Below are positions 12,401 to 24,400 of a stretch of DNA of 64,000 nucleotides, piece after piece; position 1 is the first letter of the stretch; each line of letters starts with the position of its first letter. This stretch comes from Apricaphanius iberus (taxonomy: Eukaryota > Chordata > Actinopteri > Cyprinodontiformes > Aphaniidae). A program made the position numbers and the translations under genes. Location: contig JAPXFQ010000181.1 of the NCBI GenBank assembly GCA_028564705.1, positions 1,244,001 to 1,308,000 on the forward strand, given 5' to 3'. The notes under the pieces are model-generated. The model saw only the letters and a program-made list of their open reading frames with translations. It had not been told where the DNA came from and made no database searches.

Positions 12401-15400
12401 CAGTACCGGTATTGGTACATTCCTAGTGGATATTATTACTCTGGATATTGAGAGAAAATAAAATTGCAATGTTTTTCCATCATTTTCTGTTCTTGTTTTT
12501 AATTCAGTTTATTTATATAGCACCAATTCACAACATATGTCATCTCAAGTCACTTTACAAGTCATTTCACTTCAATAATTCATACATTTTAATTAGTTTA
12601 AAAGCTTTCTAAACAAGGAGAAACAGCAGATTGCATCCAGTCACTGAGTTGTGGCATTAACTCCTGCTGGACGAATGCGTAGCGACAGTAGACAATCGCT
12701 TGTGTGTTGTGTCGTTGACTTCACAGCAATCCCTCATACTGAGCAAGCATGTAGTGTCAGTCGAGAGAAAATGCACCCCTTTAACTGGAAGAAACCAGTA
12801 TTTGGTTCCAGCTGAACCAGAACCAAAACCTGGATCTGTACACAGACAAACTGGAATCTGTCAAACATATGATAAATAGCCTAGTGCCGTTTATTTGATT
12901 CCTGTAACATGTTCAAGCCTTGCTAGGAAAATATTATTATGGACTGTCTCGAAAGTCACAAGTCTTTGATTTGGAGAAGGTTGCTACAGTAAAGGTTTAA
13001 TTATAGGGACCCTAAAATCCTTTGATACATTTCCATTTACTGAGGATAGACTCATCAAATCTAAAATGGGGCCAGCAATCAAAGGGAACACTTTCTTTAG
13101 ACAATTTAGTTGGGATTGGGTCCAGCATGCAAGTTGAATGTTTAGATTAAGCTAATTTTTTTTTCTAACATTTGCGAAAGCTCGACTGAATGAAAACAGT
13201 CCAAACTCAGATGAGGTTCTACAGTTACCTCTGATGCTATCTTACTTACCAAGGAATACATCACCTAAAAGTTGTATTTCAGAAAAGTAAAGAGCTGTTT
13301 ATACTGACTTAGACATTAGAAAATAAGTGTGTGTGTGTGTGTGGGGTGGGGGGTTCTTGTTTTTTTCAAAGTCAGTGATTATTTTGTTTTTAACTTCCGC
13401 TTCATAAAGAAAAAAAAAATCAAGATTTTTTTGCCCTTTTAAATTAGGGGTGCTGAAATACCTTATAAGACTTTATTACAGAAGTGGTTATCATGTTCTT
13501 TAATGATTTACAGAACATATTTATATTGAAACCCAAAGGATTGTTTCTCAAAATGGTATGTTTTATATAACCTGCACATTAATTAGGGAATTTTGATCCT
13601 GGAAATGTGTAGAATTCTAAAATTATAGTATAGTATAATAATATTTAAAAATATTTGACAATAAATAGGACATGAATTTTACAAATTGAACCGAATTGAT
13701 TGTTTTGCTTTGGATACCAGAAAATGCGGGGCGAGGCTGAGAGTGAGCAGCCAGTGTTTGACTCACTGGAGGAGGAGCTGAAGAAAGCTTCTGCTGTCAG
13801 CGACAAGATGTCCCGTGTGCACACCGAGCGGGACATTGAGCTGGACCACTATCGCCAGCTGACCACTAGTCTCCAGGACCGCTGGAAAGCCGTGTTCACC
13901 CAGATCGACCTTCGCCAGAGAGAGCTGGAGCAGCTCGGCCGGCAGCTCGGTTACTACCGTGAGAGCTACGACTGGCTCATCTGCTGGATCGCTGACGCTA
14001 AGCAAAGGCAGGAGAAAATCCAGGCTATGCCTATCACCGACAGCAAAACTCTTAAAGATCAGCTGGTACAAGAGAAGGTATAATGGAAAAAACATTTACA
14101 GTAGCAATATTCTGCCTGTGACAGTTTAAGAAATAATCAACCCGATCTATTTATTTAAACCTTTAAACAGAAACTGCTGAACGAGATTGAACAGAATAAA
14201 GACAAAGTTGACGAGTGTCACAAGTACGCTAAAGCGTACATTGATACAATCAAGGTGAGCCTCAAAGAAATGATGAATGCATATGCTTTGTTTAAAATAC
14301 TGAAAGGCTTTTTTTAGCGTAATTTATGTTTTCACGCAAACAGGACTACGAACTGCAGTTGGTTGCCTACAGAGCTCAGGTGGAGCCTCTTGCTTCCCCT
14401 CTGAAGAAAGCTAAACTGGATTCTGCTTCTGACAACATCATTCAGGAGGTGCGCTTCTGAAAGCAAATATTTTTCTGGTGTATAAAACAAAAAAAAAGGC
14501 GCAGAAAGAGACCAATTCAAGAAGCACCAATAGGTCATTATAAAGCAAACAAAACAAAAAAATATATACATTTTTAGCTATTTCTACAATATCTATTGGT
14601 AGCACTGTTAGCATAATTAGCAAAGCTAGCAGTGAAAACTGTAACCACAGTTTTTCTACTCATTTTAAAAGACAAAATGGTTGACATTTTAAACTGCCTT
14701 TCACATTTTTATGTTGGCCTAGTTAGTGCAGATAGCAGAGATACGCTCCATGAGTAGCTCTGGCGAATATAGATTCTTGCCTCAGATTTCCAAAAGGACG
14801 CCGTCATTTTCAAATCCAACATATTTCATTATAGGCAAAGGTTACAAAGCTCAAACAGAAAAAAAGAGCAACTTTACTGTATTCCATTTAGCCTTCATGT
14901 TATCTGCTAAAAGTCTGACTCCCTCCCAACTGAATAAGCTGCTTAGGATGTCCTGACATCGTAGAAAATATGAATTCATATGACTTCTGAGTTCATTGTT
15001 AGACCACTACAATACTGAGAATAGGTAACTTTAAGCCTTGTTCTGTAAGTAATGGTGTGACATTGACTGGTAAAATATATTTTTAGATGATTTAGTGATG
15101 TTACTGCCTGTTAATGAAATATTATTAAGTCTTAAGAAGTTCATCCATTTCCTTGTGTTGCTTGTTTTTTCCCCAAATTAGTATGTAACCCTGAAGACTA
15201 AGTACAGTGAGCTGATGACTCTTACTAATCAGTACATCAAGTTCATCATCGAAATGCAGCAGCGCTTGGAGGACGAGGAGGTACGTGGCAACTGGCTGAG
15301 GATCCCAAACAAACTAAACTCTAACACTAACCTAAGCAACCAACTGACTGAACAAAAGAAACAGCACAGAGTTCCCAATGATCATCAAAATGCTTGCACA

Positions 15401-18400
15401 GATGCACACACACTTATACACACACTGTTTCCCAGTTTCTCTGTTCCACTCACACTGTTTACACTTAATGTATGGGTGACAAATTTCTTTGCACCGGTTG
15501 TGCATGAAACAGTGGCATCTTGTAGCTGAAAGGGAAATATTTTGGGAGATATTATATCCTTAAACATAAAAAAAAGAGACTTGATTCAAATGATTGCAGA
15601 CAAATGCAAGGCATGTGTTTTTAGTGTGTTCGTTTTCAACTAAATAACATATCAGATACCAGAAGTTCTGATACACCTCTCAGTTCTTTAGACTGTTCTA
15701 TATTTTGGCTCAAAGTTTCCAAGACAAGCTAAACACCTTGCAACTTAATTTGACTTATCTTTAATTAGAATTGTATTAATGATTATTGAATATTATTAAG
15801 TAACTGTTATTTTAATTATTATTATTACTATTAATTCCTTCTAAAATCTGAAGAAATACTTTCATACCATTTTATGAAACATTTGTCAACTTGGAAGCAA
15901 ACTATAAAGGAAAACAGGGGTGACTAGGAATCACATTGCTGTAGTATTTAAAGTCTTCACTGAGACCAAGTTCTCTGCTTAATACTACTTGAAATGGATA
16001 CAGCACCATTCATACACACAAACGTCAACATTTATTTCCATTCATGTTATATATTTTGCCATTACAGATTTAAACAAAGGGTTCCTTTTTCACTCTATTT
16101 CTCCCTTGTTTATTTTTTTTGGTTTTTGTCTTTTTTTAATCTCACGGGCCACTTTTTTGTTTGAGTTGTTTGTTCTACTATATTCCCCACCTCTCTTATT
16201 CCTTATTTAACACAATTTCAAAGACACACATTCTTTCCTAACACGATGTTTTGTTTGTGTCCCTGCTTTAACTGCTTGCCAGTGCTTTGCCATGTTTGAG
16301 CATTTAAGAGGTAAACCTTTCACTGTCTCAGGTACCTATCTAATGTGTGTACCTCATTCCTTCTCGTCATTTGCGTTTCTTTGAAAATGCTTTTTGGCTT
16401 TTAAGTGCATTGTAGTTTTTACCAGAGATGCACTGATGAGAATTTTCCTGCTGATCCCCGGCTTCTGTAAAACTTTGAGCTAGGGTTTTATTATTTCACT
16501 ACAGAAAAAGTGTTAACAGAACTGACATCTAGCTTTCTAAATTACTCATTATGGCAGGCAGTGTAGCTAGTGAAAAAACATGTTAAAAATGTGTTCCATA
16601 ACAGAAGCTCAAAAGGATAAAACTAAGAAATGTGTCTGTATACCCTTCGGCGTTTCTGTTATCTGCTCTAAGTCTTGTTCTCTCCTTTGCTCTATAGAGG
16701 CATAAATGAATTGCAGGCATGTGTCAAAGTGCCATAGAAAATTCTTTTTTTTTCAAGTAGCTTCTTAGACATCTTTGCTTTCTCACCTTTTTAAACTCAT
16801 ACTAAAAATGCTACTTCTGAATCTTCTTACCTCAGAAAGTGTTGCAGCCAATGTCTCCTGGTAGTTCTTACTCTGATACATTCCTTGATGGAAAAAGTAG
16901 TTTTCCTCCAGCCAGTTTCTCAGTGCATCTCTAGTTTCTGTTGTAGTCTTTACTAGAAATCCTGCCCATAGTTCAGCCTGCCGCCTTGTCTTTGATATCC
17001 AGTCTTACAGCCTACGCTTTAAATTTTCATCTTTTTACCAGCAATGCTTCTAAAACCTATTCCATTGTCTGTTTAACTAACCTGAATATTTCAACTTTGA
17101 CTTTGCTGTACCCTTTAATTCCATTAGGTCACAAATAGTGATTTAAAGAACATCCAGTGCATGTGGCATGATCACAATCTGATAGAATAGTGCGGATGAG
17201 ACATTAAAGGGAAATTTAACCAGCTCAGTCATTCTCCTAATCTAACAGCATCAGTCTGTTTGCTAGCTAATCTCATTTAATTACAAAGTTTATACTAAGC
17301 TAATGCATTTTGTGTGCAAAAATGATGAAAATTGCTCTACAATTAACCTAGTTATTTGTTGTGACCTAAATAATCATATTTTATAGCAATAATAAGTAAC
17401 ACAACAGTTACAGGAGCCAATTTAGACTTGGGAATACATTGTGACAAAGCAACACGACGAGGCACAAGAACATGACATAGTGCCCGCAATAGCCACCTTC
17501 TTTTGCGGGAGATATAAACACAAGCCAAACACCATATTGGCAGCCCACTCCTCCTTCAAAAACACACGATGCGGGAACTGTTGCTGGGAGGAGCGACTGC
17601 TGTGCAGCGCAGTCACTACAAGCTTTGCTCTAGTAGTTACACAGACACGATGGCAGAGAGAACGAAATGATTCAAACTTTGGCTTTGTTTTTTGTTTTTA
17701 AATAGAAGCCGACAATTCACACGGTCACAAGTGCAATAAAAGCTTTGCTTGCAAAGGCCAGAACACGAGTACTCTGACCCAACACCTTACCAAAATACAC
17801 CAAATACAAACAGAGTTTTTTGACCGCCTGAGGGCTGCAGCATTAGGATGCAGCAGTACAAAAAACAGATGGGTGGATGTTATATTGTTGTTCTCAATGT
17901 TCTCAGGGCTTATTTTGCTCTATACACTTTACCATTCAAAATCTTTCATTTTGGCTCTTGCATTGTTTTATAGGGAAGTTCTGTTTGATATTTTAATTTG
18001 AATTACTTAAACTTTTTCAAATAGACAACAGTATTTTTCGTTTTTGATATATAAAATAATTTGTTTATATAATGTTTTTATTAAGTTATTAATTTCTTAC
18101 TTTTTATTTTGTAGTTATTTATTTCCTATGCTTTGTTGTAAAAATTGTTAAATAATTATAATAATTATAATTCATTATTTGTGTTTTTACCCCTTTTATT
18201 TCAGTCTTTAAAAAAAAAAGTACAGATAAGGATACCGATAAAGTACTGGATCGATAAGGAGTATCGTAAAGAGTAGTAGTATTGATAAATCCTTAACGAT
18301 ACCCATCCTTAATTATAATAATAAATTATAGCCCAGCAACACCCAAGTAATTTGAGTTAAAAAAAACAAACAACGTTTTTCTGGTAGAATATTGCATTTC

Positions 18401-21400
18401 TCTGTAGTAGTCCTCTAGTATAAAATGCTCCTTGCAAACACGATATTGATGAATTTTCTGCAGGTTTTTTGGAGGAGTTCCCAGTGCAGCAAGACATTGT
18501 CTTCTTCGTTCCACAGTAAATGGAATTCTGTGAAACATTGTGTCAACTCTGTTGCTATACAAGCAAGATCCACTTTTCTTGCCTTGAAATTATGACACAC
18601 TTAAACGATAGCAGGAAAGATTCTGTGCAGCTCACACATTCGTGTTTACGGAAGTTGGTGACTTTTATGGCCGTTACACCATGTCATTGCGCCTCGCAGC
18701 GTCGGCTTACATGGGTGCTTTGTTGAGTTTTAGTCCCAAGTCTAAACTGACTCCTGCATTCTCTAAACTTGCTTATTATTGTCATTTGCAATCAACATGA
18801 TTTTAAAGGTCACCAGGAATAATTCGGATGATTATTGAGTAACCACATTTTCACTTTGGCATACGAAATGCTAGCTGTTTCCAGTCAGTTACATTAGAAA
18901 CAATTAAAATTTTTGTGCTAAGCTGAAGTAAACAGACTGCTGCCAACTTGGAGAATGACTGAGCTAGTTGCAAAAAAAATTTTCTCTCTTATTTAACTCT
19001 GGGGAAGATGACAAGAGACAAAAATTTACTGTACAACCTTAATTTTGTACAGATAGGCAGACTTTAACGAATGATCCAGGCGCTTTATACAGGGAGGTAA
19101 ATACATATGAAAATAAAACTGAAGACCCCCTGGGATCATTAAGTTTGTATTTCACTAGTGAAAATATTTTAGATTTAGGCCTTATAGAATATACTTATGG
19201 TAAATGTTTAAACATAGCACCCACTAAGCAAAAGCTACATTTGCATGCCATGATTTTCTTGCTGTGTTGTGAAGTGATATTTTGTTCCCTTACATTAACT
19301 GAATCATCCACATTTTCTGTTTTTTCCTGAATTGTCTTGTTGTGATTAATTTTTGATTGCATCGTGAATTTAACATCACTTCAATGAATGTGCAGCTAAT
19401 TTGCATCTAGTGATCACTTCTTTGAGCTAATTTTAACCTTAACACTGCTGTGGTAATACATCACATTAACCTGCTCTTAAACAAGTGTGTTTTTTGGCTC
19501 TCGTGGAGAAAGTAATAACAATTGCAATCCACGTTGTTTTGAGCTGGTCAATGTAAAGTATTACCTTTAACCTGTCGTGCTTGATTATAATCCTTTCTTT
19601 ACCATTTGCTTCCACTAATGCAGAAAGCTGCACAGAAACTCAAAGCGGAAGAGCAAAAAAAGATGGCGGAGATGCAGGCTGAGTTAGACAAACAGAAGCA
19701 GTTAGCTGAAGCTCAAGCGAAGGCCGTTGCTAAAGCTGAAAAAGAGGCCCGAGAGCTGAAGCTCAAAATGCAGGAAGAAGTAAACAGGAGAGAAATTGCT
19801 GCTGTAGATGCTGAAAACCAAAAACAAAACATCCAGCTGGAGCTAAGTGAGCTTAGAAACCTCTCAGAGCAACAGATTAAAGACAAAAGCCAGCAGGTGG
19901 ATGAAGCTCTACAAAGCAGAGTCAAGATTGAAGATGAGATCCGCCTCATAAGGATCCAGCTCAAGACAACCTTACAACAAAAGGATACAGCAGAATCAGA
20001 GCTCAAGCAGCTTCGCAGCCGAGCTGACGAGGCTGAAAAACTCAGAAAGGCAGCCCAGGAGGAGGCAGAGAAGCTCCGTAAACAGGTCAGCGAAGAGACG
20101 CAAAAAAAGCGCGTGGCGGAGGAAGAGCTTAAACGCAAGTCTGAGGCAGAGAAGGAAGCTGCAAAACAAAAACAAAAAGCTCTTGAGGACCTTGACAACC
20201 TAAAAAGGCAGGCTGAGGAGGCTGAGAGGCAAGTCAAGCAGGCAGAGGTTGAAAAAGAAAGACAAATCAAAGTGGCTCATGAGGCAGCTCAGAAAAGTGC
20301 TGCCGCCGAACTACAGAGCAAACACACGTCATTTGCAGAAAAGACTTCCAAATTGGAGGAATCGCTCAAGCAAGAGCACGGTGCTGTCCTTCAGCTGCAA
20401 CAAGAAGCAACTCGCCTCAAGAAACAACAGGAAGATGCGGAAAAGGCACGAGAAGAAGCTGAAAAGGAGCTGGAAAAATGGAGACAAAAAGCTAACGAAG
20501 CCCTTCGTCTGAGGCTCCAGGCTGAAGAAGAGGCACACAAGAAGACAGTAGCCCAAGAAGAAGCTGAGAAACAAAAGGAAGATGCCGAGCGTGAGGCCAA
20601 GAAGAGAGCTAAAGCTGAGGAGTCGGCTCTAAAGCAGAAAGATATGGCGGAGAAAGAACTTGAGAGGCAGAGGAAGGTCGCTGAGAGCACAGCTCAGCAG
20701 AAGCTCACTGCGGAACAGGAGCTCATTCGACTCAGGGCAGATTTTGAAAATGGAGAACAACAGCGGTCATTGCTTGAGGATGAACTCTACCGTCTGAAGA
20801 ACGAAGTCCTTGCTGCACAGCAAGAAAGGAAACTACTGGAAGATGAACTGGCAAAAGTTAGAAGTGAGATGGATTTACTTATCCAGCTGAAGTTTAAGGC
20901 AGAAAAGGAGTCCATGTCCAACACAGAGAAGAGTAAACAACTTCTTGAAGCAGAAGCCTCCAAGATGAAGGACCTGGCTGAGGAAGCAAGCCGACTCAGG
21001 GCCATTGCTGAGGAAGCAAAGCATCAGCGGCAAATTGCAGAGGAAGAGGCGGCTCGACAGAGAGCTGAGGCTGAAAGGATTCTCAAAGAGAAGCTTGCTG
21101 CAATCAGCGAGGCCACCCGCCTCAAAACGGATGCTGAGATTGCCCTGAAAGAGAAGGAGGCTGAAAACGAGAGACTCAGGAGACAAGCTGAAGACGAGGC
21201 TTACCAGAGGAAAGCCCTTGAGGACCAGGCTAACCAACACAAGCAAGACATTGAAGAAAAGATAGTTCAACTCAAAAAGTCATCTGACGTTGAAATGGAC
21301 AGACAAAGAGCATTAGTGGACGACACCCTCAAACAGAAGCGAATTGTTGAAGAAGAAATCCGAATCCTTAAATTAAACTTCGAAAAGGCTTCATCTGGAA

Positions 21401-24400
21401 AACTTGATCTGGAGCTAGAACTTAATAAGCTGAAGAACATAGCAGAGGAAACCCAGCAAAGCAAGCTCAGAGCGGAAGAGGAGGCTGATAAACTAAGAAA
21501 GCTTGCCCTTGAGGAAGAGAAGAAGAGACGGGAAGCAGAAGAAAAAGTCAAGAAGATCGCTGCAGCAGAGGAAGAGGCAGCCAGACAACGCAAGGCAGCC
21601 CAAGATGAGCTAGAGCGTCTGAAAAAGAAAGCAGAAGAAGCCAGAAAGCAGAAAGACGAAGCTGACAAAGAAGCTGAACAACAGATTGTCGCTGCCCAAC
21701 AAGCCGCCCTTAAATGCAGCGCAGCTGAGCAGCAAGTGCAGAGTGTTCTTGCTCAACAGAAAGAGGACATCTTAATGCAGAAGAAACTTAAGGAAGAGTA
21801 TGAGAAAGCCAAGAAACTTGCCAAAGAGGCAGAAGCTGCTAGGGAGAAGGCAGAAAGGGAGGCATCTCTTCTTCGACAACAAGCAGAAGAAGCAGAAAGA
21901 CAAAAGGCTGCTGCGGAGCAGGAAGCTACCATCCAAGCCCAAGCTCAGGAAGATGCTGAGAGGTTGAGGAAGGAGGCTGAATTTGAAGCTGCTAAGCGAG
22001 CACAGGCAGAAGCTGCAGCCATCAAGCAGAAACAACAAGCTGATGCCGAAATGGCGAAGCACAAAAAACTGGCCGAGCAAACGTTAAAACAAAAGTTCCA
22101 AGTGGAACAGGAGCTCACCAAGGTTAAACTTCAGCTGGATGAAACAGATAAACAGAAGTCTGTCCTGGATGAGGAGCTCCAGCGCCTGAAGGATGAAGTT
22201 GACGATGCCGTCAAACAAAAGGCCCAGGTGGAGGATGAACTGTTCAAAGTTAAGGTTCAGATGGAGGAACTACTCAAACTAAAATATAAAATAGAGGAGG
22301 AAAATCAACGGCTAATCAAAAAAGACAAAGATAACACACAAAAACTTCTTGCTGAGGAGGCTGAAAATATGAAAAAGCTTGCGGAAGATGCCGCCAGGCT
22401 CAGTGTTGAGGCCCAAGAGGCTGCTCGTTTAAGGCAGATTGCAGAAGACGATCTCAACCAGCAGCGAGCACTTGCAGACAAAATGCTCAAAGAGAAAATG
22501 CAAGCCATACAAGAGGCATCTAGACTCAGAGCTGAGGCTGAGATGCTCCAAAAGCAGAAAGATTTAGCTCAGGAGCAGGCGCAAAAGCTTTTGGAGGATA
22601 AACAGCAAATGCAGCAGCGTCTAGTGGAGGAAACGGAGGAGTACCAACGATCACTTGAAGCAGAAAGGCAAAAGCAACTGGGGATCCTAGCTGAAGCTGA
22701 AAAACTCAAACTTCAGGTCTCTCAGCTCAGTGATGCTCAGGCCAGAGCTGAAGAGGAGGCAAAAAAATTCAAGAAACAGGCTGACGCGATTGCAGCCCAC
22801 CTCCACGAGACTGAAATTGCCACGCAACAAAAAATGACTACTGTCAAAAGACTGGAATTTGAGAGACAAAATACCACCAAAGAGGCTGATGATTTACGCA
22901 AAGCAATCGCAGATCTAGAGAATGAGAAGGCTAGACTGAAAAAGGAGGCTGAGGACCTTCAAAATAAGTCAAAAGAGGTATTGTGTCAAAAATGGCATAG
23001 CAAAGCAGCTTATGTCATTGTCGATACTGTCTCAATACTAACCCATTTCCTTCTTAAAATTTACTTTTTTCTTTCTTTGTATACTAATCACAAATCATTA
23101 TTGTTAATTATGTTATGATTTTTATTTAAATCTTCTTACAGTGCACTGTGCTCATGCAGATCATATCTTGAATGCCTCCTGGAATGTTTTCCCATTTTAA
23201 GACATCTCAGTTCCTTTTTCATTTCAGATCTAATTTTAAACACCAGAAAATCTTTGAACTAACGGTTTGATCGGATAAGGACGAGAAAGAAAAATTCCTA
23301 CAATATGTATTGGATTATTTTAATTTATCCTTTTAATCCTAAAAATGTTTATACATACAGTGTAATTAACACATGAAACAAAGAGGTGTTATACAAAATA
23401 CATCACTGAAGGGAAATAATTTATCAAATAAAGTGTCTCATGGATACACTTGTCCAGACTTTGTTACTAATTTAATTGTCTAGTTAATAGGTTGTCCAGT
23501 CCCACATCATGTGCGAGTAACATAGTATGTTATTTAATTAGCTTTCCCAGTTCTGTTTGTTTTTCTTTAAAAAAATCATTCTTATTTTTTTCTATATGCA
23601 TGTGAGTTTAACCAGACTTGTCAAGATTTTACTATTACAGGTTTCTGTTAGTTAGTTCCGATCATTAGGTCGGAGGGATTTGAAATCATTTTTCCAAATT
23701 CAAACAGGTTGTAAAATTTGTCACATTAACTTTATATTTTTACATTTTCAAAATGTTCATTCTGTTCTTAAACAAGACTTTCCTTTAGTTCAGTTTCATT
23801 TCAAATTACCCAAACTGTAAACAATTTAGATAGAGTTGCAATTAAGGATTTTCTTTATAACCAGTTTGGGAAATTTCTTGTAGGCTATATTTTTCATTAA
23901 TTAGGAAAAAAATCGTACAACGGCTCATGGAATTCAAATGCAGCCCTTCACAGATTGCATAAGGGTCTTATGTTAAAATTGTTATTTTTAAGTCAGAACA
24001 TTTTTTTTCTGATATGATTTGAACCAATCGGTGCCATATTTAGGTAATTAAAAAAATAAATGTACTAAATCTTTGAAGTAGTTACTTTATTGGTCAAAAG
24101 ATAAAAATTTTCTTTCTATAATTTATAAAATCTAAACTATGTTTTCGTGAACCTAGTAGCTAGGTAACTGGCAAACTAAATCGACCTACGACTACAAATA
24201 AAGTAACCTTAAGTAACGTAATCTTTTAGGTATTTTAATGATACGAATCAATAAATTTGGTCACATTTACAAATTCTTTGATAGATTTGGATTTTAACCA
24301 ATTTGTTATAAATTTATTAAATGCTGACAAATGATATCAACTTTTAAAATGTTTAGAGTTCAAGCAATCCTTACTTGTTAAACTCTCAGAACTATACACT

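Larger units (their letters stand above)
15281..19623 (+). other. plec: large plec intron before rod exon
   Basis: A 4,343-bp intron. It contains a hAT-type miniature element (16423-16933) and a larger inverted-repeat element with a THAP-like remnant (17412-18757). The remaining stretches, 15281-16410 and 18760-19620, are AT-rich with nothing recognised. Confidence 0.85.

Noticed and set aside
19713..22869. Many antisense open frames across the rod exon, up to 185 codons
   Set aside because: They are rich in Ser, Cys, Leu and Phe, as expected when Glu/Lys/Ala codons are read backwards, and resemble no protein.
22978..23118. Extension of the rod exon past its donor
   Set aside because: As constitutive coding sequence it lacks coiled-coil character and the donor at 22978 joins the last exon in frame; kept only as a possible intron-retention product.
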